Positions 49,865 to 59,394 are shown, numbered from the stretch's first letter. The stretch: DNA of 64,000 nucleotides from Arthrobacter sp. YD4 (GCF_030410515.1 NZ_JAUHHD010000001.1:248001-312000), one strand, 5' to 3'. Numbers and translations are program-made. Notes: a model not told the origin generated them from the letters alone.

Positions 49865-50809
49865 GTGGAACTCTCTCCCTTGGTGTTTGTCGGAGGCCTG
49901 CTCCTGGTCTACGCCGCCCTGGCCATCGTGATCGTCGTCGTCTTCGCATCCCGCACCGTCCCCCTCTCGCGACGACGTCCGGAGCTGCAGGCCAACCACA
50001 ACTCCGGCCTGACGAAGCTGACCGACCAAGCCGTGACTGCCCTCAACCAGCAACTCCGCGGCCGGGGACCGGGGCTGCTCAGCCGGGAACGGCTGGACAG
50101 CGCGGGTCTGAGGAAGCAGCCTGGGGATTACCTCCTGCTCGCCGGAGCCGCAGTGTTCGTCGCCGCGGTCATCGGGTTCCTGCTGGGCGGGCTGGTGCCG
50201 GCCTTCCTCCTGGCGGTCATCACGCCGGTCGGGCTCGTTCTCCTGCTGCAGGTCCTGGTCTCCCGCCGACGCCGCAAGTTCGCCGAGCAGGTACCGGACG
50301 CCTTGCAGATGTTGGCCGGGGGGCTGCGGGCCGGACACAGCCTGCTCCGGGCGGTGGACGCCGCCGCGGAGGAAAACGAGTCGCCCATGAAAGAGGAACT
50401 CAGCCGGGTGGTCACCGAGACCCGGATCGGCCGAGACCTCGGGGAATCGCTGGCCGATATGGCCCGGCGGACCGCCAACGAGGACTTTGCCTCCATCACC
50501 CGGGCCATCGAGATCCACCGCGAGGTAGGCGGTGACCTCGCGCAGGTCTTGGACAACGTGGGTGAGACCATCCGGGACCGGACCCAGCTACGCGGCCAGG
50601 TGAAGGCTCTCAGCGCGGAAGGGCGTATGTCGGCGTTGGTCCTCATGGCTCTGCCGATCGTGATGTTTTTCGGACTCACGCTGTTCAACCCGCTGTATTC
50701 GAAAGTCTTCCTCACCACGTTTCCCGGCTTCCTGATGATCGTCACCGCCATCGTGCTGCTGGCCGCCGGCGGATTCTGGCTCAGCCGCCTCATCAAACCA
50801 AAGTTCTGA
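49865..50809 (+). CDS. tadB: TadB-like inner membrane platform protein, locus 1
   Basis: GspF-type platform subunit, 314 residues. One helix at 7-30, a pair near 95-135, a cytoplasmic GspF domain (ADALQMLAGGLRAGHSLLRAVDAAAEE region, about 150-260) and two C-terminal helices (about 255-310). It forms the membrane base with TadC for CpaF. The GTG start is within three bases of the cpaF stop. Confidence 0.88.
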   Translation: MELSPLVFVGGLLLVYAALAIVIVVVFASRTVPLSRRRPELQANHNSGLTKLTDQAVTALNQQLRGRGPGLLSRERLDSAGLRKQPGDYLLLAGAAVFVAAVIGFLLGGLVPAFLLAVITPVGLVLLLQVLVSRRRRKFAEQVPDALQMLAGGLRAGHSLLRAVDAAAEENESPMKEELSRVVTETRIGRDLGESLADMARRTANEDFASITRAIEIHREVGGDLAQVLDNVGETIRDRTQLRGQVKALSAEGRMSALVLMALPIVMFFGLTLFNPLYSKVFLTTFPGFLMIVTAIVLLAAGGFWLSRLIKPKF

Positions 50810-50822
50810 GAGGACGAAGACT

Positions 50823-51704
50823 ATGAATCCCATCGCCTATGCCGCCATCCTGGCCATCATCGCCCCGGTGTCCCTCATGACGTGGCTCGCCTTTACCGGC
50901 GACCGGGCCGGCCTGCGAAACATCCAAACCAACCTGGGGCGACGCCCGGAGACGGCCGGGTCTGTGGTGTCCGCCACTGGGCAGCTCGCTGCCCTCAGCC
51001 GGAGGGTCACCCCCAAGGGCTATGCCGCGTGGCTGGACAAGCAGCTTGCCGGTGCAGGGCGGCCGAAGGACTGGCCCCTGGGTCGGGTCATCATGGTTAA
51101 GCCGTTGTTGGCTCTAACGGGAGCAGTACTGGGGACCATGCTGGTGGCCGGAAGCCCCACGATCACCAACGTCCTCCTGATGGTGGGCGTCACGGCGCTT
51201 GCTTACTTCGTCCCCGACATCTTGATCCGGAACAATGCCCAGAAACGTCGCGAGCAGATCAAGCTGGAGCTGCCGGACACGCTGGACCAGATGCTGATCT
51301 CAGTTCAGGCGGGGCTCGGCTTCGAAACTGCCATGGCGCGCGCTGGCCAGAATGGCAAGGGTCCGCTTGCCGACGAACTCATTCGGACGCTGCAAGACAT
51401 TCAGGTGGGACGGTCCCGGAAGGAGGCGTACCTGGCCATGGCGCAGCGCGTCGACGTCCCAGACCTGCGGAGCTTCGTTCGCGCCGTCGTCCAAGCGGAC
51501 AGCTACGGCATCGCCATTGCCGGCGTGCTGCACGCACAAGCCAAGGACATGCGGGTGAAGCGGCGCCAGCGCGCCGAGGAACACGCCATGAAGATGCCGG
51601 TCAAGATGCTGTTTCCGCTCATCTTCTTCATTCTGCCCACTCTGTTCATTGTGGTGCTTGGACCGACTGCGATGAGCATCATGGACCTCTTCGCTAAGAA
51701 GTAA
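50823..51704 (+). CDS. tadC: TadC-like inner membrane platform protein, locus 1
   Basis: Second GspF-type platform subunit, 293 residues: N-terminal helix 4-24, paired helices near 95-130, GspF core with LELPDTLDQMLISVQAGLGFETAMAR and RSFVRAVVQADSYGIAIAGVL, and C-terminal helices near 260-288. AGAGGACGAAGA upstream of the ATG provides the binding site. It is the last gene before the operon terminator at 51734. Confidence 0.9.
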   Translation: MNPIAYAAILAIIAPVSLMTWLAFTGDRAGLRNIQTNLGRRPETAGSVVSATGQLAALSRRVTPKGYAAWLDKQLAGAGRPKDWPLGRVIMVKPLLALTGAVLGTMLVAGSPTITNVLLMVGVTALAYFVPDILIRNNAQKRREQIKLELPDTLDQMLISVQAGLGFETAMARAGQNGKGPLADELIRTLQDIQVGRSRKEAYLAMAQRVDVPDLRSFVRAVVQADSYGIAIAGVLHAQAKDMRVKRRQRAEEHAMKMPVKMLFPLIFFILPTLFIVVLGPTAMSIMDLFAKK

Positions 51705-51733
51705 GCCGGCCCGCTCGCCGGCGGCCACAGACC

Positions 51734-51764
51734 GGACCCCCTCGGACCAGAGTCGAGGGGGTCC
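51734..51764 (+). terminator. Rho-independent terminator of Tad locus 1
   Basis: Perfect 11-bp stem (GGACCCCCTCG and its complement), 9-nt loop, followed by TTCTTTGT. It lies 30 bp after the tadC stop and separates the two Tad operons. Confidence 0.9.
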
Positions 51765-51952
51765 TTCTTTGTGGTAGCCGCCCGTAAGGAGCCTCCGGCG
51801 CAGTATCGGCGCAGGTAAAGGGCAGGAAAGGGACAGTTCGTCAAGCCTTCACACAGGAAGTTGGAAAGTGGGGATCTCGGCGTGTCGGCGGTTGCTAAGT
51901 TCCTCTCAGTGCTGGTGCAGGGCCAGCCGCCCACCTCGCTCAGGAGTCACTC
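51765..51952 (+). promoter_or_regulatory. Upstream region of Tad locus 2
   Basis: Non-coding DNA between the terminator and the first pilin of locus 2. TAAGTT near 51895 is a possible -10 box, with AGGAG before the pilin ATG. No TTGCCG repeats like those before pilin 1 are seen, so the two loci may be regulated differently. Confidence 0.35.
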
Positions 51953-52183
51953 ATGCGTTCCTTCTTCGCCACCATCGCAAGCCGCCTTCGCCGCGATCAG
52001 CGCGGCGCCACCGCCGTTGAGTACGGCATCATGGTCTCGCTCATCGCCGTCGTCATCATCGTTGCCGTCACGCTGCTGGGCGGCACCATGAAGGACACCT
52101 TCACCCAGGTTCAGTGCAACATCGCCGGGGGCACTCACAAGTACACGGCCGGCACGACAGCAGGTACGGGAGTCTGCAGCTGA
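51953..52183 (+). CDS. flp: Flp-type pilin 2a, Tad locus 2
   Basis: Pilin precursor of 76 residues. Leader 1-18 ends DQRG, followed by ATAVEYGIMVSLIAVVIIVAVTLLGG: cleavage after Gly18 with Glu23 at +5. The tail has MKDTFTQVQCNIAGG and a second Cys near the end, which may form a disulfide. AGGAG precedes the ATG. Its sequence is nearly repeated in the next gene, so it is a tandem pilin duplication. Confidence 0.9.
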   Translation: MRSFFATIASRLRRDQRGATAVEYGIMVSLIAVVIIVAVTLLGGTMKDTFTQVQCNIAGGTHKYTAGTTAGTGVCS

Positions 52184-52229
52184 TTGCCCGTCCGTCTTTA
52201 TGATTCAGCCAGCCGACAACGAGGCCCCC

Positions 52230-52457
52230 ATGTATTTGCGTCCGAAGAAGATTCAAGCCCGCGTTCTTAGAGGGGAACGCGGCGCGACCGCCGTCGAGTA
52301 CGGCATCATGGTCTCGCTCATCGCTGTCGTCATCATCATCGCGGTGACGCTGCTCGGTGGCACCATGAAGGACACCTTCACCCAGGTCCAATGCACAGTA
52401 AGCAGCGGCACCTACACCGCCGGCGCGGCCGCCGGCGACGGGACCTGCGCGCACTAA
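52230..52457 (+). CDS. flp: Flp-type pilin 2b, Tad locus 2
   Basis: Pilin precursor of 75 residues, sister of pilin 2a: leader ends GERG (Gly18), then ATAVEYGIMVSLIAVVIIIAVTLLGG and MKDTFTQVQC, with a different N-terminal leader and C-terminal tail. The ATG at 52230 is chosen because GAGG lies just upstream; an in-frame ATG ten codons earlier lacks a good site. A strong hairpin follows at 52479. Confidence 0.9.
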   Translation: MYLRPKKIQARVLRGERGATAVEYGIMVSLIAVVIIIAVTLLGGTMKDTFTQVQCTVSSGTYTAGAAAGDGTCAH

Positions 52458-52478
52458 GGACCGCCCCGGTCCACCGCC

Positions 52479-52510
52479 GGTGTGGCGGCGGCTCTTGCCG
52501 CCGCCACACC
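52479..52510 (+). terminator. Strong hairpin between pilins and tadE 2
   Basis: Perfect 14-bp inverted repeat (GGTGTGGCGGCGGC and its complement) with a 4-nt TCTT loop, 21 bp after the pilin 2b stop. It is in the same relative place as the 44827 hairpin in locus 1 but has a different sequence. Confidence 0.8.
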
Positions 52511-52547
52511 GGCATTTCAGGGTTTCCTCTCCAGGAAGGCGGTTCCC

Positions 52548-52922
52548 ATGTCGAAGTCGAACGAACGGGGAGCCGTCGCGGTGGAATTCGCCCTCCTCGC
52601 CCCCGTCTTGGTCATGCTCTTACTCGGCATCATGGAGTTCGGGCGTGCCTATAACGTCCAGGTCTCCCTCTCCAGCGCCGCGCGAGAGGGAGTGCGGGTC
52701 ATGGCGATCACCAACAATCCCACCGGGGCCAAGACGGCAGTCAAGAACGCCGCTGTGGCAGTCCAACCTGGGTTGACGGACACTAACATCACCGTCACGC
52801 CCAACGTCTGCACGTCCGGGACGCAAGTGACGGTCAAGGTGAGCTACACGCTCTCGACGCTTACGGGCATCGCTGGGCCGTTCCCCTTGGAGGGCACGGG
52901 GGTGATGTTGTGCGGCGGCTGA
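52548..52922 (+). CDS. tadE: TadE-like pseudopilin, locus 2
   Basis: Minor pseudopilin of 124 residues: MSKSNERG leader, then AVAVEFALLAPVLVMLLLGIMEFGRAYN with cleavage expected after Gly8 and Glu13 at +5. It resembles the locus 1 TadE through SAAREGVRVMAI and the C-terminal GTGVMLCGG. AGGAAGG lies eight bases before the ATG. Its last 13 bases overlap tadG, exactly as in locus 1. Confidence 0.87.
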   Translation: MSKSNERGAVAVEFALLAPVLVMLLLGIMEFGRAYNVQVSLSSAAREGVRVMAITNNPTGAKTAVKNAAVAVQPGLTDTNITVTPNVCTSGTQVTVKVSYTLSTLTGIAGPFPLEGTGVMLCGG

Positions 52923-53944
52923 CCGGCCCGGCGACCCGTTCTGACGAGCGCGGCGCGATCGCCATACTCGTTGCTCTTCTCATGGTGACGCTGCTCGGCT
53001 TCGCGGCCGTCGCGGTGGACGTCGGCATGCTGTACGCGGAGAGGACACAACTGCGTAACGGGGCCGATTCGGCCGCCCTAGCCGTTGCCCAGAAGTGCGC
53101 AAAAAATCCTAACGGCACGGACTGCGCCACCACGTCGTCACTCGCCAGTGGCCTTGCCAATGGAAACGCCAACGACGGGCTCAGCAACATCCAGTCCATC
53201 GTGTTGGACAAAGCCAACCGCACCGTGACGGTGAACGCCGGCTCCCAGGAGGCCGGCAAGGAGCCGAACCAGGTGTCTCTGTTTTTTGCCCGCGCTCTTG
53301 GCCTCAACACCGCTCAAGTCTCGGCCTCCGCCAGCGTGGCCTGGGGCAGCCCGGTCAAAGGCACCACCGCATTTCCGGTTGCTTTCTCCATCTGTCAGGT
53401 GCAGGGGTACGTCGACGGCACACTCCAACTGCTTCAGAACCACGGAAGCAACGCCAACGCCGACTGCAACTACGGGCCCTCCGGAGCCGCAGTCCAAGGT
53501 GGTTTCGGATGGCTCGTCAGCGACCCCGGCATCTGCGGCGGCCTCATTGATCTCGCCGCCTCCGAAAGCGGCAGCGACCCGGGCAACAGCTACCCCTCTG
53601 TCTGCACCGCAACGCTCAACAGCTGGGCGGCCAGCATCTCTGCCGGCAAGGACGTCGTTGTACTCCTCCCCGTCTTCAACAAGGTCTCCGGCACCGGCTC
53701 CGGCGCAGTCTACGGCTTGATCAGCTTCGCTGCTTTCAAGGTCAAAGGCTGGAAGTTTAGCGGCAACAACTCGCTGCCCGATTCCTTCCAAAATACGACC
53801 TCTAACGTCCCGTCCTCCGTGGCATGCGACGGAAACTGCCGAGGCATCATCGGCAGTTTCATTCAGTACGTCTCGCTGGCCGATGGCTTCACCCTCGGCC
53901 CGGTCGATGCGAACGGAGCCACCATCGTCCGACTGACGCAGTAA
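52910..53944 (+). CDS. tadG: TadG-like pilus assembly protein, locus 2
   Basis: A 344-residue paralogue of the locus 1 TadG. Membrane helix near 16-38, TadG_N block YAERTQLRNGADSAALAVAQ, then an extracytoplasmic region with several Cys and SDPGNSYPSVCTATLNSW and FAAFKVKGWKFSG, which align with the locus 1 protein. The Gly-rich linker of locus 1 is absent. The GTG start is inside tadE. Confidence 0.83.
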   Translation: MRRLTGPATRSDERGAIAILVALLMVTLLGFAAVAVDVGMLYAERTQLRNGADSAALAVAQKCAKNPNGTDCATTSSLASGLANGNANDGLSNIQSIVLDKANRTVTVNAGSQEAGKEPNQVSLFFARALGLNTAQVSASASVAWGSPVKGTTAFPVAFSICQVQGYVDGTLQLLQNHGSNANADCNYGPSGAAVQGGFGWLVSDPGICGGLIDLAASESGSDPGNSYPSVCTATLNSWAASISAGKDVVVLLPVFNKVSGTGSGAVYGLISFAAFKVKGWKFSGNNSLPDSFQNTTSNVPSSVACDGNCRGIIGSFIQYVSLADGFTLGPVDANGATIVRLTQ

Positions 53945-53981
53945 AAGGTTTCCCCGTTCTCACGATGTTCAGGAGCAGTTT

Positions 53982-54749
53982 TTGAAGTCACGCTTATTGG
54001 CAGGCGTCGCGGCAGTCGTTCTCGCCATTGTCGGCGCCGTCCTCGTTGTCAGCTACGCCCAGGGCGCGGACAGCCGCGCCGTTCAGGACCTAAACCCCGT
54101 CAGTGTCCTGGTAGTGCAGAAGACCGTCCCCGCCGGCACGCCGACCGCGAGTCTGCAGGCCTTCCTCGCAACCCAGGAGCTGCCCGGCACGGCCGTCTCG
54201 AAGTCGGCCCTAAAGAATCTTGATGGCCAGGGCGGCAAAGTGACCTCCGCGGAGCTGCTGCCGGGCGAGCAGTTGGTGGCGGAGCGGCTGATCCAGCCCG
54301 AGGAACTGAAGACCAGCGGCGCCGTCGATGTTCCCAAGGGTCTCCAGGAAGTCTCCTTCCAGCTAGAGCCGCAGCGAGTGGTCGGCGGACGCATCGCCGC
54401 GGGCGACCACATCGGGATCTTCATCAACATCAAGGGCGGAGGCCTGGATGCCAAGCCAGAGAAGGAAACCACCCAGCTCAGCATCCACAAGGTCCTGGTG
54501 ACCTCCGTGCAGCGGGCACCCACGGCCACCCCGAGCCCCGCGCCGTCAGCTAACGGCTCGGCCGCCCCGGCCCAGGACACCTCCCTACCCACCGGGTCAA
54601 TGCTCCTCACCGTGGCGGTCAACGACGTCGACGCGACAAAAATCGTCTACGCCGCGGAGTTCGAAAAGCTGTGGCTGAGCAAGGAACCGCTGGACGCGAC
54701 GGACAGCGGCCGACCGGGCATCATGACCAAGCCGGAGGTATACAAGTGA
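53982..54749 (+). CDS. cpaB: CpaB/RcpC-like pilus assembly protein, locus 2
   Basis: A 255-residue SAF-domain protein with a membrane helix (5-25) and VLVVQKTVPAGTPTASLQAF, then LQEVSFQLEPQRVVGGRIAAGDHIGIF. A Pro/Ala/Ser-rich linker (about 178-205) follows. The start is TTG at 53982, supported by AGGAG six bases upstream and by alignment of the N-terminus with locus 1 (KSRLLAGVAA versus RTRLLGGIAA). The end overlaps cpaE by four bases. Confidence 0.85.
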   Translation: MKSRLLAGVAAVVLAIVGAVLVVSYAQGADSRAVQDLNPVSVLVVQKTVPAGTPTASLQAFLATQELPGTAVSKSALKNLDGQGGKVTSAELLPGEQLVAERLIQPEELKTSGAVDVPKGLQEVSFQLEPQRVVGGRIAAGDHIGIFINIKGGGLDAKPEKETTQLSIHKVLVTSVQRAPTATPSPAPSANGSAAPAQDTSLPTGSMLLTVAVNDVDATKIVYAAEFEKLWLSKEPLDATDSGRPGIMTKPEVYK

Positions 54750-55936
54750 GCCGCTTCGTCCTCATCTCCCCCAACACCGACTTCGACGCGCGGCTCCGGC
54801 GGGCCGTGGGCGGCGGACTGACGGGCGGGGTCCAGACCTTCGCCGCCGTCGACCCCGCCAACCCCGGCGAGCTCTTCGCCAAACTGGACCAGGAACGTCC
54901 CGAAGTACTGATCATCGGACCGGACGTCCCCGCCGAGGACGCGCTCCGCCTGGCGACGGTCTTCGACGTCCAACTGCCCGAACTCAGCGTCATCCTGGTC
55001 GGGGAGGCGGACCCCGACGTCGTCCTGCTCGCCATGCGTGCCGGCATCCGCGACATTCTCAGCCCTGCCTCGGACCCGGCACAGATCCGGGTGCTGTTGG
55101 AGCGGGCCTGCCAGTCCTACGCCAGCCGCAACCGCACCGCCGCGATCCAGAACCCTGACGCCCCGCGCGGCCTGGTGATCGGAGTCTTCTCCCCCAAGGG
55201 CGGCGTCGGCAAGACCACCATCGCCACGAACATCGCCATCGGCCTGGGCAAGGTCGCGCCGATGAGCGTCGTGGTGGTGGACCTGGACCTGCAGTTCGGC
55301 GACATCGCGTCCGGCCTTTACCTCAACCCCGAACACACCGTCACGGACGCCGTTTCTGCCTCCGCCAGCCAGGATTCCCTGGTCCTCAAGGCCTTCCTCA
55401 CCGTGCACCCCAGCAGCATCTACGCGCTGTGCGCTCCGCGGACCCCGGTGGAGGCGGACAGCATCACCCCCCAGCAGGTCAGCCGCCTGATCGCCCAGCT
55501 TGCCGAGCAGTTCCAGTACGTGGTCATCGACACGGCGCCCGGGCTGCCGGAGGTGGGGCTGGCAGCGCTGGAGCAGTGCACCGACGTCGTCTGGGTCAGC
55601 GCCATGGACGTCCCCAGCATCCGCGGCCTCCGCTCCGGCCTGGACATCCTCCGCCGGCTGGACCTGCTGCCCGAGACCCGGCACGTCGTGCTGAACATGG
55701 CCGATGCGAAGTCCGGCCTCAGCGTCCAGGACGTGGAGGCCACCATCGGAGCCCCGGTGGACGTGAGCATCCCCCGGTCCAAGGCCGTGGCCTACTCCAC
55801 CAACCGCGGTATCCCCGTCCTCCAGGACGCCAGGCGGGACCCCGCCGTGAAGGGGTTGCGGCAGCTGGTCGCCCGGTTCGATCCGGCCTGGCGTGCCAAG
55901 GCCCAAAAGAAATTGCACCGAAGGGTGGTCGTCTAA
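54746..55936 (+). CDS. cpaE: CpaE/TadZ-like ParA-family ATPase, locus 2
   Basis: A 396-residue paralogue of the locus 1 protein: receiver-like N-terminal domain, Walker A SPKGGVGKTT (149-158), VVVVDLDLQFGD and VIDTAPGLPE. The GTG at 54746 overlaps the cpaB stop by four bases, the same arrangement as locus 1, and gives the matching N-terminus MSRFVLISPN. cpaF follows with no gap. Confidence 0.92.
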   Translation: MSRFVLISPNTDFDARLRRAVGGGLTGGVQTFAAVDPANPGELFAKLDQERPEVLIIGPDVPAEDALRLATVFDVQLPELSVILVGEADPDVVLLAMRAGIRDILSPASDPAQIRVLLERACQSYASRNRTAAIQNPDAPRGLVIGVFSPKGGVGKTTIATNIAIGLGKVAPMSVVVVDLDLQFGDIASGLYLNPEHTVTDAVSASASQDSLVLKAFLTVHPSSIYALCAPRTPVEADSITPQQVSRLIAQLAEQFQYVVIDTAPGLPEVGLAALEQCTDVVWVSAMDVPSIRGLRSGLDILRRLDLLPETRHVVLNMADAKSGLSVQDVEATIGAPVDVSIPRSKAVAYSTNRGIPVLQDARRDPAVKGLRQLVARFDPAWRAKAQKKLHRRVVV

Positions 55937-57463
55937 ATGAAACTCTCCGAACGCCTCTCGGCGGCAGAGGGCGGCCACGTCCCGGCAGCCCCGCAGCCGG
56001 CTCCCCCGGCGCCGCAATTGTCCCCCATCCCGGGCGGTCTCCTTCCAACCGAAATCGGTGCACAGGCAGTCCCGGCGCAAGCCCCCGCACCGCAGGGTCC
56101 CTCCCGCCTCTCCGCAGCGGCGTCGTCGCACGCCGTCGGTGAGCACCACGACGGCGGCCGCGGAGCCCAGCCGGTGGACGCCTTCGCCGCGCTCAAGGAA
56201 CGCGCCGCCACCGCCCTGTTCGAACGGATGGGGACACGGTTCAGCGACTCCGCCCTGAAGGAAGACGAACTGCGGGCTACCGCCCGGGACGAACTGATCC
56301 GCATCGTCGACGCCGAACAGGTCCCCCTCTCCGCCGAGGAACGCGGCCGGCTGGTCCGCGACGTCGCCGACGACGTCCTCGGCTACGGGCCGCTCCAACG
56401 GCTCCTGGACGACCCGGCCGTTACCGAAATCATGGTCAACCGCATGGACCAGATCTACGTGGAACGCAAGGGCCAGCTCACGCTCACGGACTCGCGGTTC
56501 AGCTCCGAGGAGCACCTGCGCAAGGTGATCGAACGGATCGTTTCCAAGGTGGGCCGCCGCATCGACGAGTCCTCGCCCCTGGTGGACGCCCGCCTCGAGG
56601 ACGGCTCCCGCGTCAACGCCGTCATCCCGCCGCTGGCCGTCGGCGGGTCCTCGCTCACCATCCGAAAGTTCAGCAAAATTCCCCTCACCGTGCAGAACCT
56701 GATCGAGTTCGGCACGCTCACCCCCGAGATGGCGGAGCTGCTCAACGCCTGCGTCCGGGCCAAGCTGAACATCATCGTCTCCGGCGGCACCGGTACCGGC
56801 AAGACCACCCTGCTGAACGTCCTGTCCTCCTTCCTGCCGCACGACGAGCGGATCGTCACCATCGAGGACGCGGTGGAACTGCAAATCCAGCAGGAACACG
56901 TGGTCCGGTTGGAGAGCCGACCGCCGAACACGGAGGGCAAGGGCGAGGTCACCATCCGCGACCTGCTCCGCAACTCGCTGCGTATGCGGCCGGACCGGAT
57001 CGTCGTCGGCGAGGTCCGCGGTGGCGAGTCCCTGGACATGCTCCAGGCCATGAACACCGGCCACGACGGATCACTGTCCACCGTCCACTCCAACTCCCCC
57101 AGGGACGCCGTCGCCCGCTTGGAGACGCTGGTCCTGATGGCCGGGATGGACCTGCCCCTGCGCGCCATCCGCGAACAAATCGCCTCCGCGGTGAACCTGA
57201 TCGTGCAGATCTCCAGGCTCCGTGACGGCTCCCGGCGCATCACCCACGTCACCGAGGTCCAGGGCATGGAAGGGGACATCGTCACCCTCCAGGATGCCTT
57301 CGTCTTCGACTACTCCGCCGGCGTCGACGCCCATGGACGCTTCCTGGGCAAACCGGTGGCCACAGGCATCCGCCCCCGCTTCATCGACCGCTTCGAGGAC
57401 CTCGGCATCTTTGTCTCGCCGAGCGTGTTCGCGACGCCGCTGGCCCCCGCCGGACGGGGGTGA
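55937..57463 (+). CDS. cpaF: CpaF/TadA secretion ATPase, locus 2
   Basis: A 508-residue motor ATPase, paralogue of the locus 1 protein. The first 70 residues are a Pro/Ala/Gln-rich stretch not shared with locus 1; the core has SGGTGTGKTT near residue 284, [21 protein letters not shown] and TGHDGSLSTVHSNS. Start directly after the cpaE stop; end overlaps tadB by four bases. Confidence 0.95.
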   Translation: MKLSERLSAAEGGHVPAAPQPAPPAPQLSPIPGGLLPTEIGAQAVPAQAPAPQGPSRLSAAASSHAVGEHHDGGRGAQPVDAFAALKERAATALFERMGTRFSDSALKEDELRATARDELIRIVDAEQVPLSAEERGRLVRDVADDVLGYGPLQRLLDDPAVTEIMVNRMDQIYVERKGQLTLTDSRFSSEEHLRKVIERIVSKVGRRIDESSPLVDARLEDGSRVNAVIPPLAVGGSSLTIRKFSKIPLTVQNLIEFGTLTPEMAELLNACVRAKLNIIVSGGTGTGKTTLLNVLSSFLPHDERIVTIEDAVELQIQQEHVVRLESRPPNTEGKGEVTIRDLLRNSLRMRPDRIVVGEVRGGESLDMLQAMNTGHDGSLSTVHSNSPRDAVARLETLVLMAGMDLPLRAIREQIASAVNLIVQISRLRDGSRRITHVTEVQGMEGDIVTLQDAFVFDYSAGVDAHGRFLGKPVATGIRPRFIDRFEDLGIFVSPSVFATPLAPAGRG

Positions 57464-58404
57464 CCCGGACCGTGACTCTGTACGCCGGCGTCGCCCTCCT
57501 GGTCGCCGCCATCCTGCTCCTCGCCGTCGCCGTCGTGGCCCCCGGTGCGTCCCGGGTACCCCTGGACCGACGGCGGCCGGTACAGGTCGCCGCGGAGTCC
57601 TCCCTCAGCCGCTTCGCCGGATCCGCCGCGGGCCTGGCCGAGGGCTTCTTCGCACGCCGCAAGGTCCGGCTCTTCAACCGGGAGGCCCTCGAGCAGGCCG
57701 GTCTCCGCCTGGGACAGGGGGACTTCTACGTGCTGCTGCTCTCCGGCGCACTCGTCGGAGCCCTGGCCGGCCTCCTGGTGGGCGGCCCCCTCCTGGCGGT
57801 CCTCCTGGTCCTTCTCGCTCCGGTGGCGGGTCACCTGGTCCTCACCTTCCTCGCCGGCCGCCGCCGTTCCCGGTTCGATGACCAGCTCGGCGACACCCTG
57901 CAGCTGCTCTCCGGCGGCCTGCGCGCCGGGCACAGCATCCTGCGGGCCATCGACGCGGCTGGCAACGAATCCCAAAGCCCCACCGCCGAAGAGATGCGCA
58001 GGATCATCACGGAAACCTCGCTGGGCCGTGACCTGCTCGACTCCCTGACCGACACCGCGGACCGGATGCAGAACGAGGACTTCGTCTGGATCGCCCAGGC
58101 CATCCAAATCAACCGCGAGGTCGGCGGCAACCTGGCGGAAGTCCTCGACCAGGTCAACGAGACCATCCGCGAGCGCAGCGAGATCAAGGGCCACATCAAG
58201 TCCCTCGCCGCCGAAGGCAAATTCTCCGCCTACATCCTGATGGCCATGCCCGTGGGCATCGTGCTCATGCTGATGCTGGTCAACCCCGGCTACATGAACG
58301 TCATGTTCACCAACCCGCTCGGCTGGGGCATGATCGCCGCGTCCGTCATCCTGATGACCATCGGCGGTCTGTGGATGCGCAAGATTATCGACCTGAAGTT
58401 CTGA
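57460..58404 (+). CDS. tadB: TadB-like inner membrane platform protein, locus 2
   Basis: GspF-type platform subunit, 314 residues, with an N-terminal helix (6-27), a hydrophobic pair (about 92-130), GspF core (DTLQLLSGGLRAGHSILRAIDAAGNE) and C-terminal helices (about 255-305). The GTG overlaps the cpaF stop. Same length as the locus 1 protein. Confidence 0.9.
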   Translation: MTRTVTLYAGVALLVAAILLLAVAVVAPGASRVPLDRRRPVQVAAESSLSRFAGSAAGLAEGFFARRKVRLFNREALEQAGLRLGQGDFYVLLLSGALVGALAGLLVGGPLLAVLLVLLAPVAGHLVLTFLAGRRRSRFDDQLGDTLQLLSGGLRAGHSILRAIDAAGNESQSPTAEEMRRIITETSLGRDLLDSLTDTADRMQNEDFVWIAQAIQINREVGGNLAEVLDQVNETIRERSEIKGHIKSLAAEGKFSAYILMAMPVGIVLMLMLVNPGYMNVMFTNPLGWGMIAASVILMTIGGLWMRKIIDLKF

Positions 58405-58411
58405 GGCCGCC

Positions 58412-59293
58412 GTGAACGCCATCCTCCTCGCCGGGCTGCTGCTGATCTGCCTGCCCCTGTCCTACCTGTCCTGGTCCGTGCTCTCGGTGGACCGGAAATC
58501 CCAGCGCGCCATCCGCCAGATGCTCGCCCTCGGTACCGCACCCGTAGAGGCCACCGAGACGCGCAAACGTGACGTGCTGGAGCGGCTGGGTCGCCGTCTC
58601 ACTCCCCCGGCTTACGTGCGCAAACTCGACCACCTGCTGGCCCTCGCCGGCCGGCCGGCGTCGCTGCCCTTGGGCCGGGTGCTCGCCGCGAAGCCGCTGC
58701 TCGGCGCCGTCGGTGCCCTGCTGGGGCTGTGGTTCGCCAGCGCCCCCGCGCCCATGCTCAAGCTCGTGGGACTCTTCGTGATACTGCTGGGCTACTTCAT
58801 CCCAGATCTGCTGCTGTACAGCAAGGGCCAGGAGCGTCAGAAGGCCATGCAACTGGAGTTGCCCAACACGCTGGACCAGATGCTGATCTCCGTCGAGGCG
58901 GGCCTGGGCTTCGAGGGCGCCATGGCCCGGGCCGGAGAGAACGGCAAGGGACCCCTGGCGGAGGAATTGGTCCGCACTCTGCAGGACATGCAGGTGGGTC
59001 GCAGCCGCCGCGAGTCGTATCAGGCCCTCTCCGAGCGCACCAGCATCCCCGAACTCCGCAGCTTCGTCCAGGCCGTGGTGCAGGCGGACACCTATGGCAT
59101 CGCCATCAGCCGCGTGCTCAGGATCCAGGCGAAGGTCATGCGCGTCAAGCGCCGGCAACGGGCCGAGGAGAAGGCCATGAAACTGCCCGTGACCATCCTG
59201 TTCCCGCTGCTGTTCTTCATCTTTCCGGTGCTTTTCATCGCCATCCTGGGCCCCGCGGTTATCAACGCGATCAACACCTTCAGCGGCCACTGA
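58412..59293 (+). CDS. tadC: TadC-like inner membrane platform protein, locus 2
   Basis: A 293-residue GspF-type subunit, equal in length to its locus 1 paralogue: LELPNTLDQMLISVEAGLGFEGAMARAGENGKGP, RSFVQAVVQADTYGIAIS and paired C-terminal helices. The GTG lies seven bases after tadB. It is the last gene of Tad locus 2; no clear terminator is seen in the 107 bp that follow. Confidence 0.92.
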   Translation: MNAILLAGLLLICLPLSYLSWSVLSVDRKSQRAIRQMLALGTAPVEATETRKRDVLERLGRRLTPPAYVRKLDHLLALAGRPASLPLGRVLAAKPLLGAVGALLGLWFASAPAPMLKLVGLFVILLGYFIPDLLLYSKGQERQKAMQLELPNTLDQMLISVEAGLGFEGAMARAGENGKGPLAEELVRTLQDMQVGRSRRESYQALSERTSIPELRSFVQAVVQADTYGIAISRVLRIQAKVMRVKRRQRAEEKAMKLPVTILFPLLFFIFPVLFIAILGPAVINAINTFSGH

Positions 59294-59388
59294 CGCCGCG
59301 CGTGGCGGGCGCCTTCGGGCCCGACAAGGTTCCCCTCAGGGTTTGCGCAGGATCATCGGGCGCCCGGACGGCCGCCGGGCCAAGCGGG

Positions 59389-59394
59389 TACCGT
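59389..59394 (+). promoter_or_regulatory. -10 box of Hpt-like gene (leaderless)
   Basis: TACCGT, 6 nt before the ATG at 59401; suggests that this gene is expressed apart from the Tad operon. Confidence 0.5.
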